A stretch of DNA of 64,000 nucleotides from Pseudonocardia sp. ICBG1293. GTDB lineage: Bacteria > Actinomycetota > Actinomycetes > Mycobacteriales > Pseudonocardiaceae. Location of the stretch: positions 248,001 to 312,000 of the forward strand of contig NZ_JAHLEL010000053.1 of NCBI RefSeq assembly GCF_020131355.1, written 5' to 3'. The notes below the pieces were generated by a model. It was not told the origin of the DNA and did no database searches. It was given only the letters and a program-made list of their open reading frames with translations. The position numbers and the translations under genes were made by a program. Positions 7,861-16,766 of this stretch are shown piece by piece (position 1 is the first letter of the stretch; each line of letters begins with the position of its first letter).

Positions 7861-8457
7861 TCAGGACACCAGGCCGCGACGGAAGCCGTGGGCCACGGCC
7901 TGCGCGCGGTCACGGACGCCGAGCTTGCGGAACAGCCGGCGGGCGTGGGTCTTCACGGTGTCCTCGGACAGGTAGAGCTCGCGGCCGATCTGGCCGTTGC
8001 TCTTGCCCTGGCTCATCCCGCGCAGCACCTGGAGCTCCCGCTCGGTGAGCTGGACCCCCGGGTCGGTGGGGACGCGCGGGGTCGGCACCGAGGTGCTGGC
8101 CAGGGTGTGTGCCAGCGCGGCGACCAGCTCGGGACGCGAGGCGTCCCAGCGCAGGTAGCCACGTGCCCCACCGGCGATGGCGGCGGCGATGCTGCCGGCG
8201 TCGTCCGGGGCTCCGAAGACGATGACGTTGGCCTGCGGGTGGGCGGCCACCAGTCGCCGGGTGGCCTCCACCCCGGTGGGCACAGCACGCTGCGTCCCGA
8301 CCAGGACGACGTCGACGGACTGGCGGGCGTAGCGGGCGAGGAGCTCGTCCCCGTGGGCGACGCAGTCGATGCGCTGGACCCCCGGGACCGCGGACATGAC
8401 GCGAGTCAGTCCCTCGCGGACGCTGCGACGATCGTCGCAGATGAGTACCGTCGTCAC
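7861..8457 (-). CDS. bldM: BldM-like atypical response regulator
   Basis: A 198-residue NarL/LuxR-type regulator: receiver domain about 1-120 (starting TTVLICDD) and LuxR helix-turn-helix about 138-198 (LTERELQVLRGMSQGKS then EDTVKTHARRLFRKLG). The C-terminus and the position beside whiB3, sigD and guaB match Streptomyces BldM, a regulator of aerial development that works as homodimer or with WhiI. The acidic pair D8-D9 is present, but residue 54, the usual phospho-accepting Asp, is Gly (DVVLVGTQRAV), so normal phosphorylation is impossible. The GTG start has a strong ribosome binding site (AGGAAGGA). No histidine kinase is nearby. Symbol by similarity and context. Confidence 0.82.
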   Translation of the reverse strand: MTTVLICDDRRSVREGLTRVMSAVPGVQRIDCVAHGDELLARYARQSVDVVLVGTQRAVPTGVEATRRLVAAHPQANVIVFGAPDDAGSIAAAIAGGARGYLRWDASRPELVAALAHTLASTSVPTPRVPTDPGVQLTERELQVLRGMSQGKSNGQIGRELYLSEDTVKTHARRLFRKLGVRDRAQAVAHGFRRGLVS

Positions 8458-8659
8458 GACGATTCCTTCCTGCAGCTTCCTGCAGCCGGGTGATGCTTCA
8501 CCCTCCGAATCGGCGGGTGACACTCTCACCTTGACACGGTCGGGGCGATTTTGTGCCCTCCGTTCGGCGCTCTGACCCACGTGCCTCAGCGTCATGTGGG
8601 TGAAGTGTCGCCGAATGGAGTAGTCCATACGGTACATCGTCGGGCGCGGACTCCGGGCA

Positions 8660-9703
8660 CTACTCCCGCAGCAGGTCCCGCCCACTACGGTCACTTCGCG
8701 TAGAGAGGACGCTCACCGTGTGCAACACCGCATGTCGGCGACCCTCCGCATCCGCTCGGCGACTGCGCGTATCGAATGGTGACGCTCCGGCGTGTCGCGC
8801 TCCGACGACCGGTCCGGAACCGGCGTCCGGCGTCCCCCGATCGGCCCCTGGACGCCCGTGACGCGGGCGATCGGGTACGACATCCGGGCCACCCCCGTCG
8901 CACACCGGCACGTCCTGCGGCCCGGCGAGATCGGCCCGGGCCAGCAGGGCGGGGCGGTGCAACGGCAACAGGCCGTGTGCAAGCGCGTCCGCGGCGACCG
9001 CGTCGAGCTCCGCGCCGACGGCCGTCCGGTCCGCGCCCGCGACCCCGGCGGCGACCGCCCGGACCAGGCGGCTCTTCAGCACGTGCCGGGCCGAGCCGAG
9101 TGCCACGGCGCCCGCGAGGGCCGCGTCGGCGGCGGCGAGCGCCCCGGCCACGTCCCTCGCCACCAGCGCCGTCTCGGCGGCCACCCAGCCGTACCGCACC
9201 CGGGTCCGGTGCCCCGGCGGCCCGCACCACGGCTCGGCCCGGCCCAGCAACAGGGCCGCCGTCCCGGCGTCGAGGCGGCCGAGCGCGTCCGCGGCGAGCC
9301 CGGTCAGCGCGTCGGCGACGGCCGCGGCGCGGTGCAGGCCCCACGGCCCGGGATCGGCCGGGTGCCCGGCACCGGGCAGCATGAGCCGGAGCGCGTCGCC
9401 GTCGAGTGCCGCCGCGGCGCGGTGCCCGCCGAGCTGGCGCAGGTGCGACGCCCGGGTGAGCGTCGCGTGCGCCCGCACCACGACCCCGGCCGCGGGGTCC
9501 CGTCGCACGCCGTCGAGCAGCGACGCCGCGGCCGCGTAGTACCCGGAGCCACCCCACGCGACCGCGGCTGCCCACCGCAGCTCCGGGGGTCCACCCGCGC
9601 CGGCCGCCGCGGCGACCTCCCCGGCCGCCGCCGTCCCGGCGAGCAGGGCCCGGACCCGCGCTGACGGTGCGTGGCATGCGCCACCCTGTCGGACGTGCAC
9701 CAT
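8660..9703 (-). CDS. Helical Ala-rich protein of unknown function
   Basis: A 347-residue open frame whose first about 260 residues look genuine: regular Ala/Leu/Arg helices arranged like tetratricopeptide-type repeats (RAHATLTRASHLRQLGGH, RTRVRYGWVAAETALVARDV, GSARHVLKSRLVRAVA). By position between the sigD cluster and whiB3 it could be the counterpart of Rv3415c of M. tuberculosis; I do not recognise a function. After about residue 265 codon third-position GC falls and the sequence becomes unlike a protein domain, so the true C-terminus may be shorter or in another frame. A GAGGTGA site stands just before ATG 9703 and fits an initiation at GTG 9700 slightly better. Divergent from whiB3. Confidence 0.55.
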   Translation of the reverse strand: MVHVRQGGACHAPSARVRALLAGTAAAGEVAAAAGAGGPPELRWAAAVAWGGSGYYAAAASLLDGVRRDPAAGVVVRAHATLTRASHLRQLGGHRAAAALDGDALRLMLPGAGHPADPGPWGLHRAAAVADALTGLAADALGRLDAGTAALLLGRAEPWCGPPGHRTRVRYGWVAAETALVARDVAGALAAADAALAGAVALGSARHVLKSRLVRAVAAGVAGADRTAVGAELDAVAADALAHGLLPLHRPALLARADLAGPQDVPVCDGGGPDVVPDRPRHGRPGADRGTPDAGSGPVVGARHAGASPFDTRSRRADAEGRRHAVLHTVSVLSTRSDRSGRDLLRE

Positions 9704-9787
9704 CGTTCACCTCGAATCAGGTTTGCGGCCGCCATGGCCAGGGAATCTGAGCGACGTCAGGTTCGATAGCGAAGGCAGGTGACGAAC

Positions 9788-10129
9788 ATGGCGGACATCC
9801 GGAGGCTTCCCGGCCCGGTCGCCGACATCTACGACTGGCAGATGGAGGGAGCCTGCCGGGGGATGGACAGCGCGTTCTTCTTCCATCCCGAGGGTGAGCG
9901 CGGTCCCGCCCGGGCCCGTCGTGAGACCCGAGCCAAGCAGGTCTGTTCCGAGTGCCCGGTGGTGCAGCAGTGCCGCGAGCACGCACTGAAGGTGCACGAG
10001 CCCTACGGCATCTGGGGCGGCCTGTCCGAGTCCGAGCGGGACGCGATCATCCGCGGTCCGCGCCGCACGCTCAAGGTCGCCGCCGAGGCGACCGTCCAGC
10101 CGGTGGAGATTCCCGTCCACACCGCCTGA
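9788..10129 (+). CDS. whiB3: WhiB3-type iron-sulfur transcriptional regulator
   Basis: A 113-residue Wbl protein. Four cysteines C23, C53, C56 and C62 (C...CxxCxxxxxC) bind a [4Fe-4S] cluster; GIWGG (74-78) is the turn that contacts sigma region 4 in this family, and a basic C-terminal stretch (GPRRTLK) follows for DNA contact. The LPGP...W and GMDS...FFHPEGERG signatures and the neighbours (sigD side, groEL1 side) match WhiB3, a redox-responsive regulator in mycobacteria. ATG 9788 has AGGTGA 5 bases upstream; an in-frame GTG at 9779 overlaps that site. It is transcribed away from the unrecognised helical gene, with a 75-base shared upstream region. Confidence 0.92.
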   Translation: MADIRRLPGPVADIYDWQMEGACRGMDSAFFFHPEGERGPARARRETRAKQVCSECPVVQQCREHALKVHEPYGIWGGLSESERDAIIRGPRRTLKVAAEATVQPVEIPVHTA

Positions 10130-10201
10130 GAGAGCCCCGACCGGCGGGGGGCTCCCATCTCCCACCGGACGGTACGTCCTCCACCTGCCCCGCAACGCAC
10201 C

Positions 10202-10231
10202 ACGGCGGGCGACCCTCGGGTCGCCCGCCGT
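10202..10231. terminator. 14-bp hairpin between whiB3 and groEL1
   Basis: Arms 10202-10215 and 10218-10231 are exact complements with a minimal loop. It lies between the convergent ends of whiB3 and groEL1 and can serve both. Confidence 0.8.
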
Positions 10232-10301
10232 CGTCGTGCTCGGGGTGGCTCGGTCCCGGGTCCCGGTGTCGGGTCCCGGTCCCGAGCCTCGGTGCCGGGT
10301 C

Positions 10302-11924
<1,623 letters not shown>

Positions 11925-11979
11925 GTCTTGTTCTCGCTACCTCTCGGGATCTCGCTCTGGTTCTCGGGGGAGAAACGCG

Positions 11980-12024
11980 ACCGCCCCGGCGCGGACCACC
12001 GTGGGGTGGACCACCCGGGGCGGT
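11980..12024 (-). other. Inverted repeat between groES and groEL1
   Basis: 10-bp arms (11980-11989 and 12015-12024) around a 25-base loop that itself contains a GGTGG/CCACC pairing. Lying in the 120-base gap of the operon, it may mark an mRNA processing or attenuation point giving unequal groES and groEL levels. This role is inferred. Confidence 0.4.
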
Positions 12025-12044
12025 ACGTCAGGCGATGCCTCGCG

Positions 12045-12335
12045 TCAGTTGACGACGGCCAGCACGTCGCGCGCGGAGAGGATCAGGTACTCCTCGCCGT
12101 TGTACTTGACCTCGGTGCCACCGTACTTCGAGTAGATGACGACGTCGCCCACGGCCACGTCGAGCGGGACGCGGTTCCCGTTGTCGTCCACCCGGCCCGG
12201 GCCGACGGCCAGGACCTTGCCCTCCTGGGGCTTCTCCTTGGCGGTGTCCGGGATGACGATGCCGGAGGCGGTGGTGGTCTCCGCATCGCTGGCCTGGACG
12301 ACGAGCTTGTCCTCGAGCGGCTTGATGTTCGCCAC
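12045..12335 (-). CDS. groES: Co-chaperonin GroES
   Basis: A 96-residue co-chaperonin that caps the GroEL ring. The start IKPLEDKLVV, the mobile loop (ETTTASGIVIPD) and the C-terminal EEYLILSARDVLAVV are standard. GTG 12335 is preferred because GGGGAGGT lies 7 bases upstream; the frame is open further to 12401, but that would add 22 residues unknown in the family. First gene of the groES-groEL1 operon. Confidence 0.96.
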   Translation of the reverse strand: MANIKPLEDKLVVQASDAETTTASGIVIPDTAKEKPQEGKVLAVGPGRVDDNGNRVPLDVAVGDVVIYSKYGGTEVKYNGEEYLILSARDVLAVVN

Positions 12336-12461
12336 GACGATGACCTCCCCTTCCTGGGGTGAATCCGGTGTCACGGGTTCTGTAGCGGTGTCACACAGCA
12401 CGCACGTGGCGATCCCGCCCCGCCGTCGCGGGTGCCGGAGCGGACTCGTCCGCCGCGCGCG

Positions 12462-12488
12462 TTGGCACTCTATCCATGAGAGTGCCAG
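12462..12488 (-). promoter_or_regulatory. CIRCE operator (HrcA binding site)
   Basis: TTGGCACTC, 9 bases, GAGTGCCAG: the exact geometry of CIRCE with one or two changes from consensus TTAGCACTC-N9-GAGTGCTAA. It is 127 bases upstream of groES. HrcA repressor binding here would make groES-groEL1 heat inducible. The start region of the divergent phosphatase gene lies 126 bases on the other side. Confidence 0.92.
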
Positions 12489-12613
12489 AAGCCGAGCGGG
12501 GGCTCAACCGTGCCACCGGGGTGTGTCCGGAGTACCCGGTCGTCGCCGGTTGTTCACCCGGGCGCCGCCCGGAGGTCCGGTGTCACTCGATCGGGACCGT
12601 TGCACTGCACATC

Positions 12614-14200
12614 GTGGTCACCTCCCGCCGTTCGCTGCTGCGCGCCGGACTCACCGCCGCCGCCGTCACCGCCACCGCACCGCTGCTCCCCGCGACCGCC
12701 GGGTCCGCTCCGGCACCCGCCCGGCCGCCCGGCGACCCGTTCGGGCTGGGCGTCGCCTCCGGCGAGCCCGCACCCACCTCGGTCGTGCTCTGGACCCGGC
12801 TGGCGACCGACCCGGTCGCCGAGGACGGTCTGGGCGGGATCGGGAACCGGTCCACCGACGTCGAGTGGGAGCTCGCCGAGGACGAGCGGTTCACCCGCGT
12901 GGTACGCCGGGGCCGCGAGCGCACCGGCCCGGACCTGGGCCACAGCGTGCACGTCGAGGTCGGCGGCCTGCGCCCGGGCCGCGACTACCACTACCGTTTC
13001 CGCGTCGGCAGCGCCGTCTCCGAGGCGGGCCGCACCCGTACCGCGCCCCCACCCGCCGCGATGACCCCGGTGCACATGGCCTTCACCTCGTGCTCGCAGT
13101 TCGAGCACGGCTTCTTCACCGCGTACCGGCGGATGGCCGAGGAGCGCCCGGACGTCCTGCTGCACCTGGGCGACTACGTCTACGAGTACCCGGCGGAGGA
13201 CTACGTCGCGCCCGGCGGGAACGTGCGCGACCACGCAGGCCCGGAGACGACCACGCTGGCCGGCTACCGGCAGCGCCTGGCCCAGTACCACGCCGACACC
13301 GACCTGCAGGCCGCGCACGCCGCCGCGCCGTGGCTGGTGGTGTTCGACGACCACGAGGTCGAGAACAACTGGGCGGGCGACGTCCGGGAGCTGCCGATCG
13401 ACCCACCCGGCGACTTCACCGCCCGCAGGACCGCCGCGTTCCGCGCGTACTGGGAGAACATGCCGCTGCGCGCCGCCCAGCGCCCGCGCGGTGCGGCCAT
13501 GCGGCTGTACCGGCGCGTCGGCTACGGCGGACTGGTCACCTTCCACATGCTCGACACCCGCCAGTACCGCGGCGACCAGCCGTGCGGGGACACCTTCCGC
13601 AGCGACTGCGCGGAACGGACCGACCCCGCCCGCTCGCTGCCCGGCTCGGCTCAGGAGCGCTGGATCGCCGACGGCTTCGCCCGCTCCCGCGCCCGCTGGG
13701 ACGTGCTCGGCCAGCAGGTGTTCTTCTCCCAGGTCGACTTCACCCCCGGCGCCGGGCGCGGCTTCAACCCCGACGCCTGGGACGGCTACCCGGGCTCACG
13801 CGACCGCGTCGTCGACTCCTGGGTCGCGGCGACCCGGCACGGCCGGGCCCGCAACCTCGTCGTGCTCACCGGCGACGTGCACGCCCACTGGGGCGCCGAC
13901 GTCAAGCGCCGCTTCGACGACCCGGCCGCGCCGGTCGTCGGCACCGAGCTGGTGTCGAGCTCGATCACCTCCGGCGGCGACGGCTCGGAGGCGCAGGCCG
14001 GCTCCGCCGCCGTCCTCGCCGAGAACCCGCACGTGCGCTTCCACAACAACCGCCGCGGCTACGTGAGCACCCGGTTCACCGCGGAGCGGATGGAGGCGGA
14101 GTTCCGGGTCGTGCCGTTCGTGCGGCAGCCGGGCGCCCCGGTGCAGACCCGTGGCCGCTTCGTCACCGAGGACCGGCGGCCCGGCCTGCAGCCCGCCTGA
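12614..14200 (+). CDS. phoD: PhoD-type alkaline phosphatase, Tat-exported
   Basis: A 528-residue secreted phosphatase/phosphodiesterase. It starts with a twin-arginine signal (TSRRSLLRAGLTAAA, then Ala-rich hydrophobic stretch to about residue 38). A fibronectin-like N-domain (FGLGVASGEPAPTSVVLWTR) precedes the metallophosphatase core: FTSCSQFEHG, LLHLGDYVYEY, VFDDHEVENNWAGD and LTGDVHAHW carry the Asp, Asn and His metal ligands seen in PhoD. The enzyme releases phosphate from esters outside the cell, usually under PhoP control; no clear PHO box is visible to me. The GTG 12614 start is set by the Tat signal; an upstream in-frame ATG at 12476 falls inside the CIRCE element and is rejected. Codes away from groES. 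Confidence 0.9.
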   Translation: MVTSRRSLLRAGLTAAAVTATAPLLPATAGSAPAPARPPGDPFGLGVASGEPAPTSVVLWTRLATDPVAEDGLGGIGNRSTDVEWELAEDERFTRVVRRGRERTGPDLGHSVHVEVGGLRPGRDYHYRFRVGSAVSEAGRTRTAPPPAAMTPVHMAFTSCSQFEHGFFTAYRRMAEERPDVLLHLGDYVYEYPAEDYVAPGGNVRDHAGPETTTLAGYRQRLAQYHADTDLQAAHAAAPWLVVFDDHEVENNWAGDVRELPIDPPGDFTARRTAAFRAYWENMPLRAAQRPRGAAMRLYRRVGYGGLVTFHMLDTRQYRGDQPCGDTFRSDCAERTDPARSLPGSAQERWIADGFARSRARWDVLGQQVFFSQVDFTPGAGRGFNPDAWDGYPGSRDRVVDSWVAATRHGRARNLVVLTGDVHAHWGADVKRRFDDPAAPVVGTELVSSSITSGGDGSEAQAGSAAVLAENPHVRFHNNRRGYVSTRFTAERMEAEFRVVPFVRQPGAPVQTRGRFVTEDRRPGLQPA

Positions 14201-14204
14201 GGGG

Positions 14205-14217
14205 TAGGTTCGGGCAC
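14205..14217 (+). promoter_or_regulatory. Leaderless-type -10 of the aldo/keto reductase
   Basis: TAGGTT at 14205-14210, then 7 bases, then GTG 14218, just behind the phosphatase stop. It suggests independent leaderless transcription rather than simple read-through. Confidence 0.5.
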
Positions 14218-15129
14218 GTGGCTGACCTGGTTCTCGGCGCGAACGTGTTCGGCTGGACGGCAGACAGGGAGACCTCGTTCGCGATCCTCGACGCGTTCGT
14301 CGCCGCCGGCGGACGGAAGATCGACACCGCGGACTCCTACACGTGGCGGGCACCGGGCAACTCCGGCGGCGAGTCCGAGACGCTGCTCGGGGAGTGGATG
14401 GCCGCCCGCGGCAACCGCGACGCGCTGCACCTCGCCACCAAGGTCGGGGCGCTGCCCGGCCGCGAGGGGCTGTCGGCGGAGAACATCGCGGCCGCGGCCC
14501 GGGACTCGCTGCGCCGGCTGCGCACCGACCGGATCGATCTCTACCACGCCCACCGCGACGACGAGGCGACCGCGCAGGAGGAGACCCTCGACGCCTTCGA
14601 CGCACTGGTCCGCGAGGGCCTGGTCCGCGAGATCGGCGCGTCGAACTTCTCCGCCGAGCGGCTGCGCCCGGCGCTGGAGATCTCCGAACGCGACGGGCTG
14701 ACCGCGTTCACCGCGATCCAGCCGCACTACAACCTGATGGAGCGCGACGACTTCGAGGCCGCACTCGCCCCGCTCGCCGAGTCCGCGACGCTGGCGGTCT
14801 ACCCGTACTTCGGTCTGGCGAAGGGCTTCCTGACCGGCAAGTACCGGCCGGACTCCCCCGCACCGGAGGGCCCGCGGGCCGAGGGGGCGGCGGCGTACCT
14901 GGACTCGCGCGGCCGGGCGGTGCTGGCCGGGCTGGACGAGATCTCCGCCGGGTACGGGGTGCCGGTCCCGGCCGTCGCGCTGGCGTGGCTGGCCGCCCAG
15001 CCCACGGTGACCGCGCCGCTGGCCAGCGCGCGCACCCCCGAGCAGCTGGCCCAGCTGCTGCCGATGCTCACCCTCGAGCTCACCCACGACGAGCTGCGCC
15101 TGCTGTCCTACCTGTCCGCCACGTCCTGA
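14218..15129 (+). CDS. Aldo/keto reductase
   Basis: A 303-residue NADPH-dependent TIM-barrel reductase. Family features: IDTADSYTWR (catalytic Asp and Tyr), LATKVG (Lys), IDLYHAHRDD (His), the cofactor strand VREIGASNFSAERL and the C-terminal AWLAAQPTVTAPLASARTPEQL that binds the NADP 2'-phosphate. Substrate unknown; closest in style to the YajO/tas-like group. Its last 22 bases overlap the end of the convergent rimI gene, an unusually tight tail-to-tail arrangement. Confidence 0.9.
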   Translation: MADLVLGANVFGWTADRETSFAILDAFVAAGGRKIDTADSYTWRAPGNSGGESETLLGEWMAARGNRDALHLATKVGALPGREGLSAENIAAAARDSLRRLRTDRIDLYHAHRDDEATAQEETLDAFDALVREGLVREIGASNFSAERLRPALEISERDGLTAFTAIQPHYNLMERDDFEAALAPLAESATLAVYPYFGLAKGFLTGKYRPDSPAPEGPRAEGAAAYLDSRGRAVLAGLDEISAGYGVPVPAVALAWLAAQPTVTAPLASARTPEQLAQLLPMLTLELTHDELRLLSYLSATS

Positions 15130-15593
15130 CGCCCGGCCCGCTCGCGGCGCATCGTGTACGCGTCGGCCATCGAGGGCCGGTAGTAGCGCTTGCGCACCCC
15201 GACGACGGTGAACCCGGTGCTCTCGTAGAGCGTGCGCGCCGGCTCGTTGTCCGTGCGCACCTCCAGGAACACCGTCGCCCGCAGCTCGTCGGCGACGGCG
15301 AGCAGGCCGTCCAGCAGGGCCCGACCGATGCCGTGGCCCTGCCAGGCCGGGTCGACGCCGATCGTGTGCACCTCCGCCTCGGCCATCGGCAGCCCGGCGA
15401 CGACGGCCAGCCCGGCGTAGCCGACCAGCTCGTCCCCGGCGCGGGCGGCGAGGTAGAGCTGCCCGGAGGTGACGGCGTCGCGGAACGCCTGGGCGCTCCA
15501 CGGGTCGTCGCCGGGGAACAGCAGCCGCTCCAGCTCGGCACACCGCGGGGCGTCGGCGCGGTAGAGCGGGCCCAGCGCGACCGTGGCGGTCAT
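15108..15593 (-). CDS. rimI: Ribosomal-protein-alanine N-acetyltransferase RimI
   Basis: A 161-residue GNAT acetyltransferase. The acetyl-CoA loop QGHGIGRALL and the strand VFLEVRTDNEPARTLYESTGF are typical of RimI, which acetylates the N-terminus of ribosomal protein S18 and other proteins. ATG 15593 overlaps the tsaB stop by 4 bases, so it is translated behind tsaB as in many actinobacteria. The 3' end overlaps the aldo/keto reductase on the other strand. Confidence 0.92.
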   Translation of the reverse strand: MTATVALGPLYRADAPRCAELERLLFPGDDPWSAQAFRDAVTSGQLYLAARAGDELVGYAGLAVVAGLPMAEAEVHTIGVDPAWQGHGIGRALLDGLLAVADELRATVFLEVRTDNEPARTLYESTGFTVVGVRKRYYRPSMADAYTMRRERAGRQDVADR

Positions 15594-16279
15594 GCGGTGA
15601 CGCGCTTGCGCCCGGTCGGCTCGACGGCGTCCGGGCGGCGCAGGTAGAGCGGCTCGACCGGGGCCGGGGACCGGCCGGCGAGCAGGTCCGCCGCGGCGAC
15701 GCCGACCAGCCCGTCGACGGTCGGGGCGCCGGGTCCGCCGATCTCGCGGCCGAGCCGCTGCGCGAACGCCGGATCGCCCACCACGGTGCCGATCGCCAGC
15801 GCGTCCAGGCGGGCGGCCAGCGCCTCCGGGGCCTCGACGGCCGGGCCGGTCAGCCTGCGGACCGAGTGGGCGTCGGCGGGGTCTGAGGCGTCGTAGGCGG
15901 CCCAGTAGACCTCCTTGCGCCGGGCGTCGGTGACGACCAGCAGGTTCCCGCCGGTGTGCAGCCCCCACGCGAGCGCGTCGTGGGTGACGACGCCGTGCAC
16001 CGGCACGCCGAGGGCGTGCCCGAGCGCGGCGGCCGAGGCGATCCCGACCCGCAGGCCGGTGAACGGGCCCGGCCCGGCGCCGACGACGACCGCGCCGACC
16101 TCGCCGAGGCCGTGCCCGGCCTCGGCGCACAGCGCACGCACGGCGGGCATCAGCAGCTCGCCGTGCCGGCGGCCGTCGTGCGCGCGGGCGGCGAGGGTCC
16201 GCGGCCCGCCGTCGGGACCGAGATCGACGAGACCGGCGGTGACGACGGTCGTCGCGGTGTCCAGGGCCAGTACCAGCAC
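15590..16279 (-). CDS. tsaB: tRNA t6A biosynthesis protein TsaB
   Basis: A 229-residue ASKHA-fold protein of the complex that makes threonylcarbamoyl-adenosine-37 in ANN-decoding tRNAs. Characteristic parts are LALDTATTVVTAGLVD at the start and VVGAGPGPFTGLRVGIASA. It normally acts with TsaD and TsaE; tsaE is directly upstream but tsaD is not in the window. GTG 16279 has TAGGCT 7 bases upstream and so probably its own leaderless promoter inside the tsaE end. Confidence 0.93.
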   Translation of the reverse strand: MLVLALDTATTVVTAGLVDLGPDGGPRTLAARAHDGRRHGELLMPAVRALCAEAGHGLGEVGAVVVGAGPGPFTGLRVGIASAAALGHALGVPVHGVVTHDALAWGLHTGGNLLVVTDARRKEVYWAAYDASDPADAHSVRRLTGPAVEAPEALAARLDALAIGTVVGDPAFAQRLGREIGGPGAPTVDGLVGVAAADLLAGRSPAPVEPLYLRRPDAVEPTGRKRVTA

Positions 16280-16292
16280 GACCGCGAGCCTA
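16280..16292 (-). promoter_or_regulatory. Leaderless-type -10 of tsaB
   Basis: TAGGCT on the minus strand (16292-16287), 7 bases before GTG 16279. It overlaps the stop codon of tsaE. Confidence 0.5.
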
Positions 16293-16766
16293 CGGACGCG
16301 CCGTGCGGCGCAGCGTCGCGACCCGGGTGTCGTCGTCGCGGCGCTCCAGCGCGATGGTCACCGCGGACCCGGAGAGCCGCTCCGCGACACCGACCCCCCA
16401 CTCGACGGCGACGACCGCGCGCGCCAGCTCGGTGTCCAGGTCCAGGTCGTCCAGCTCGGCCGCCACGTCCACGCTCCCGTCGGGGCCGCCCAGCCGGTAC
16501 GCGTCGACGTGCACCAGCGCCGGGCCGTCCCCCGCGGACGGGTGCTCGCGGGCGATCACGAACGTCGGCGAGGCCACCGCGCCGGTCACCCCGAGCCCGC
16601 GGGCCAGGCCGCGGACCAGCGCGGTCTTGCCCGCCCCGAGCGGGCCGGCCAGCAGCACGACGTCACCGGCCACCAGCTCGCGCCCGACCGCCTCGCCGAA
16701 GGACTCGGTGTCGGCGACGGTCGGCAGCTCCCGGACGACGCCGTCCGCGCCGGGGGCGGGGATCAC
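16290..16766 (-). CDS. tsaE: tRNA t6A biosynthesis ATPase TsaE
   Basis: A 158-residue P-loop ATPase of the t6A complex. The Walker A GPLGAGKTALVRGLARGLG is at about residues 42-60, followed by ASPTFVIAREH and the Walker B-like ALVHVDAYRL typical of the family, and VAVEWGVGVAERL near the end. GTG 16766 overlaps the upstream hydrolase stop by 4 bases, with an AGGA site upstream. Confidence 0.93.
   Translation of the reverse strand: MIPAPGADGVVRELPTVADTESFGEAVGRELVAGDVVLLAGPLGAGKTALVRGLARGLGVTGAVASPTFVIAREHPSAGDGPALVHVDAYRLGGPDGSVDVAAELDDLDLDTELARAVVAVEWGVGVAERLSGSAVTIALERRDDDTRVATLRRTARP

Noticed and set aside
8531..8536. TTGACA on the plus strand upstream of the BldM-like gene
   Set aside because: It points toward the 3' end of the minus-strand helical gene, has no suitable -10 at 16-19 bases and no gene downstream on its strand.
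12136..14217. In-frame upstream extension of the aldo/keto reductase to nearly 1000 residues
   Set aside because: It runs through the groES region and the whole phosphatase in a non-coding frame; the reductase fold begins right after GTG 14218.
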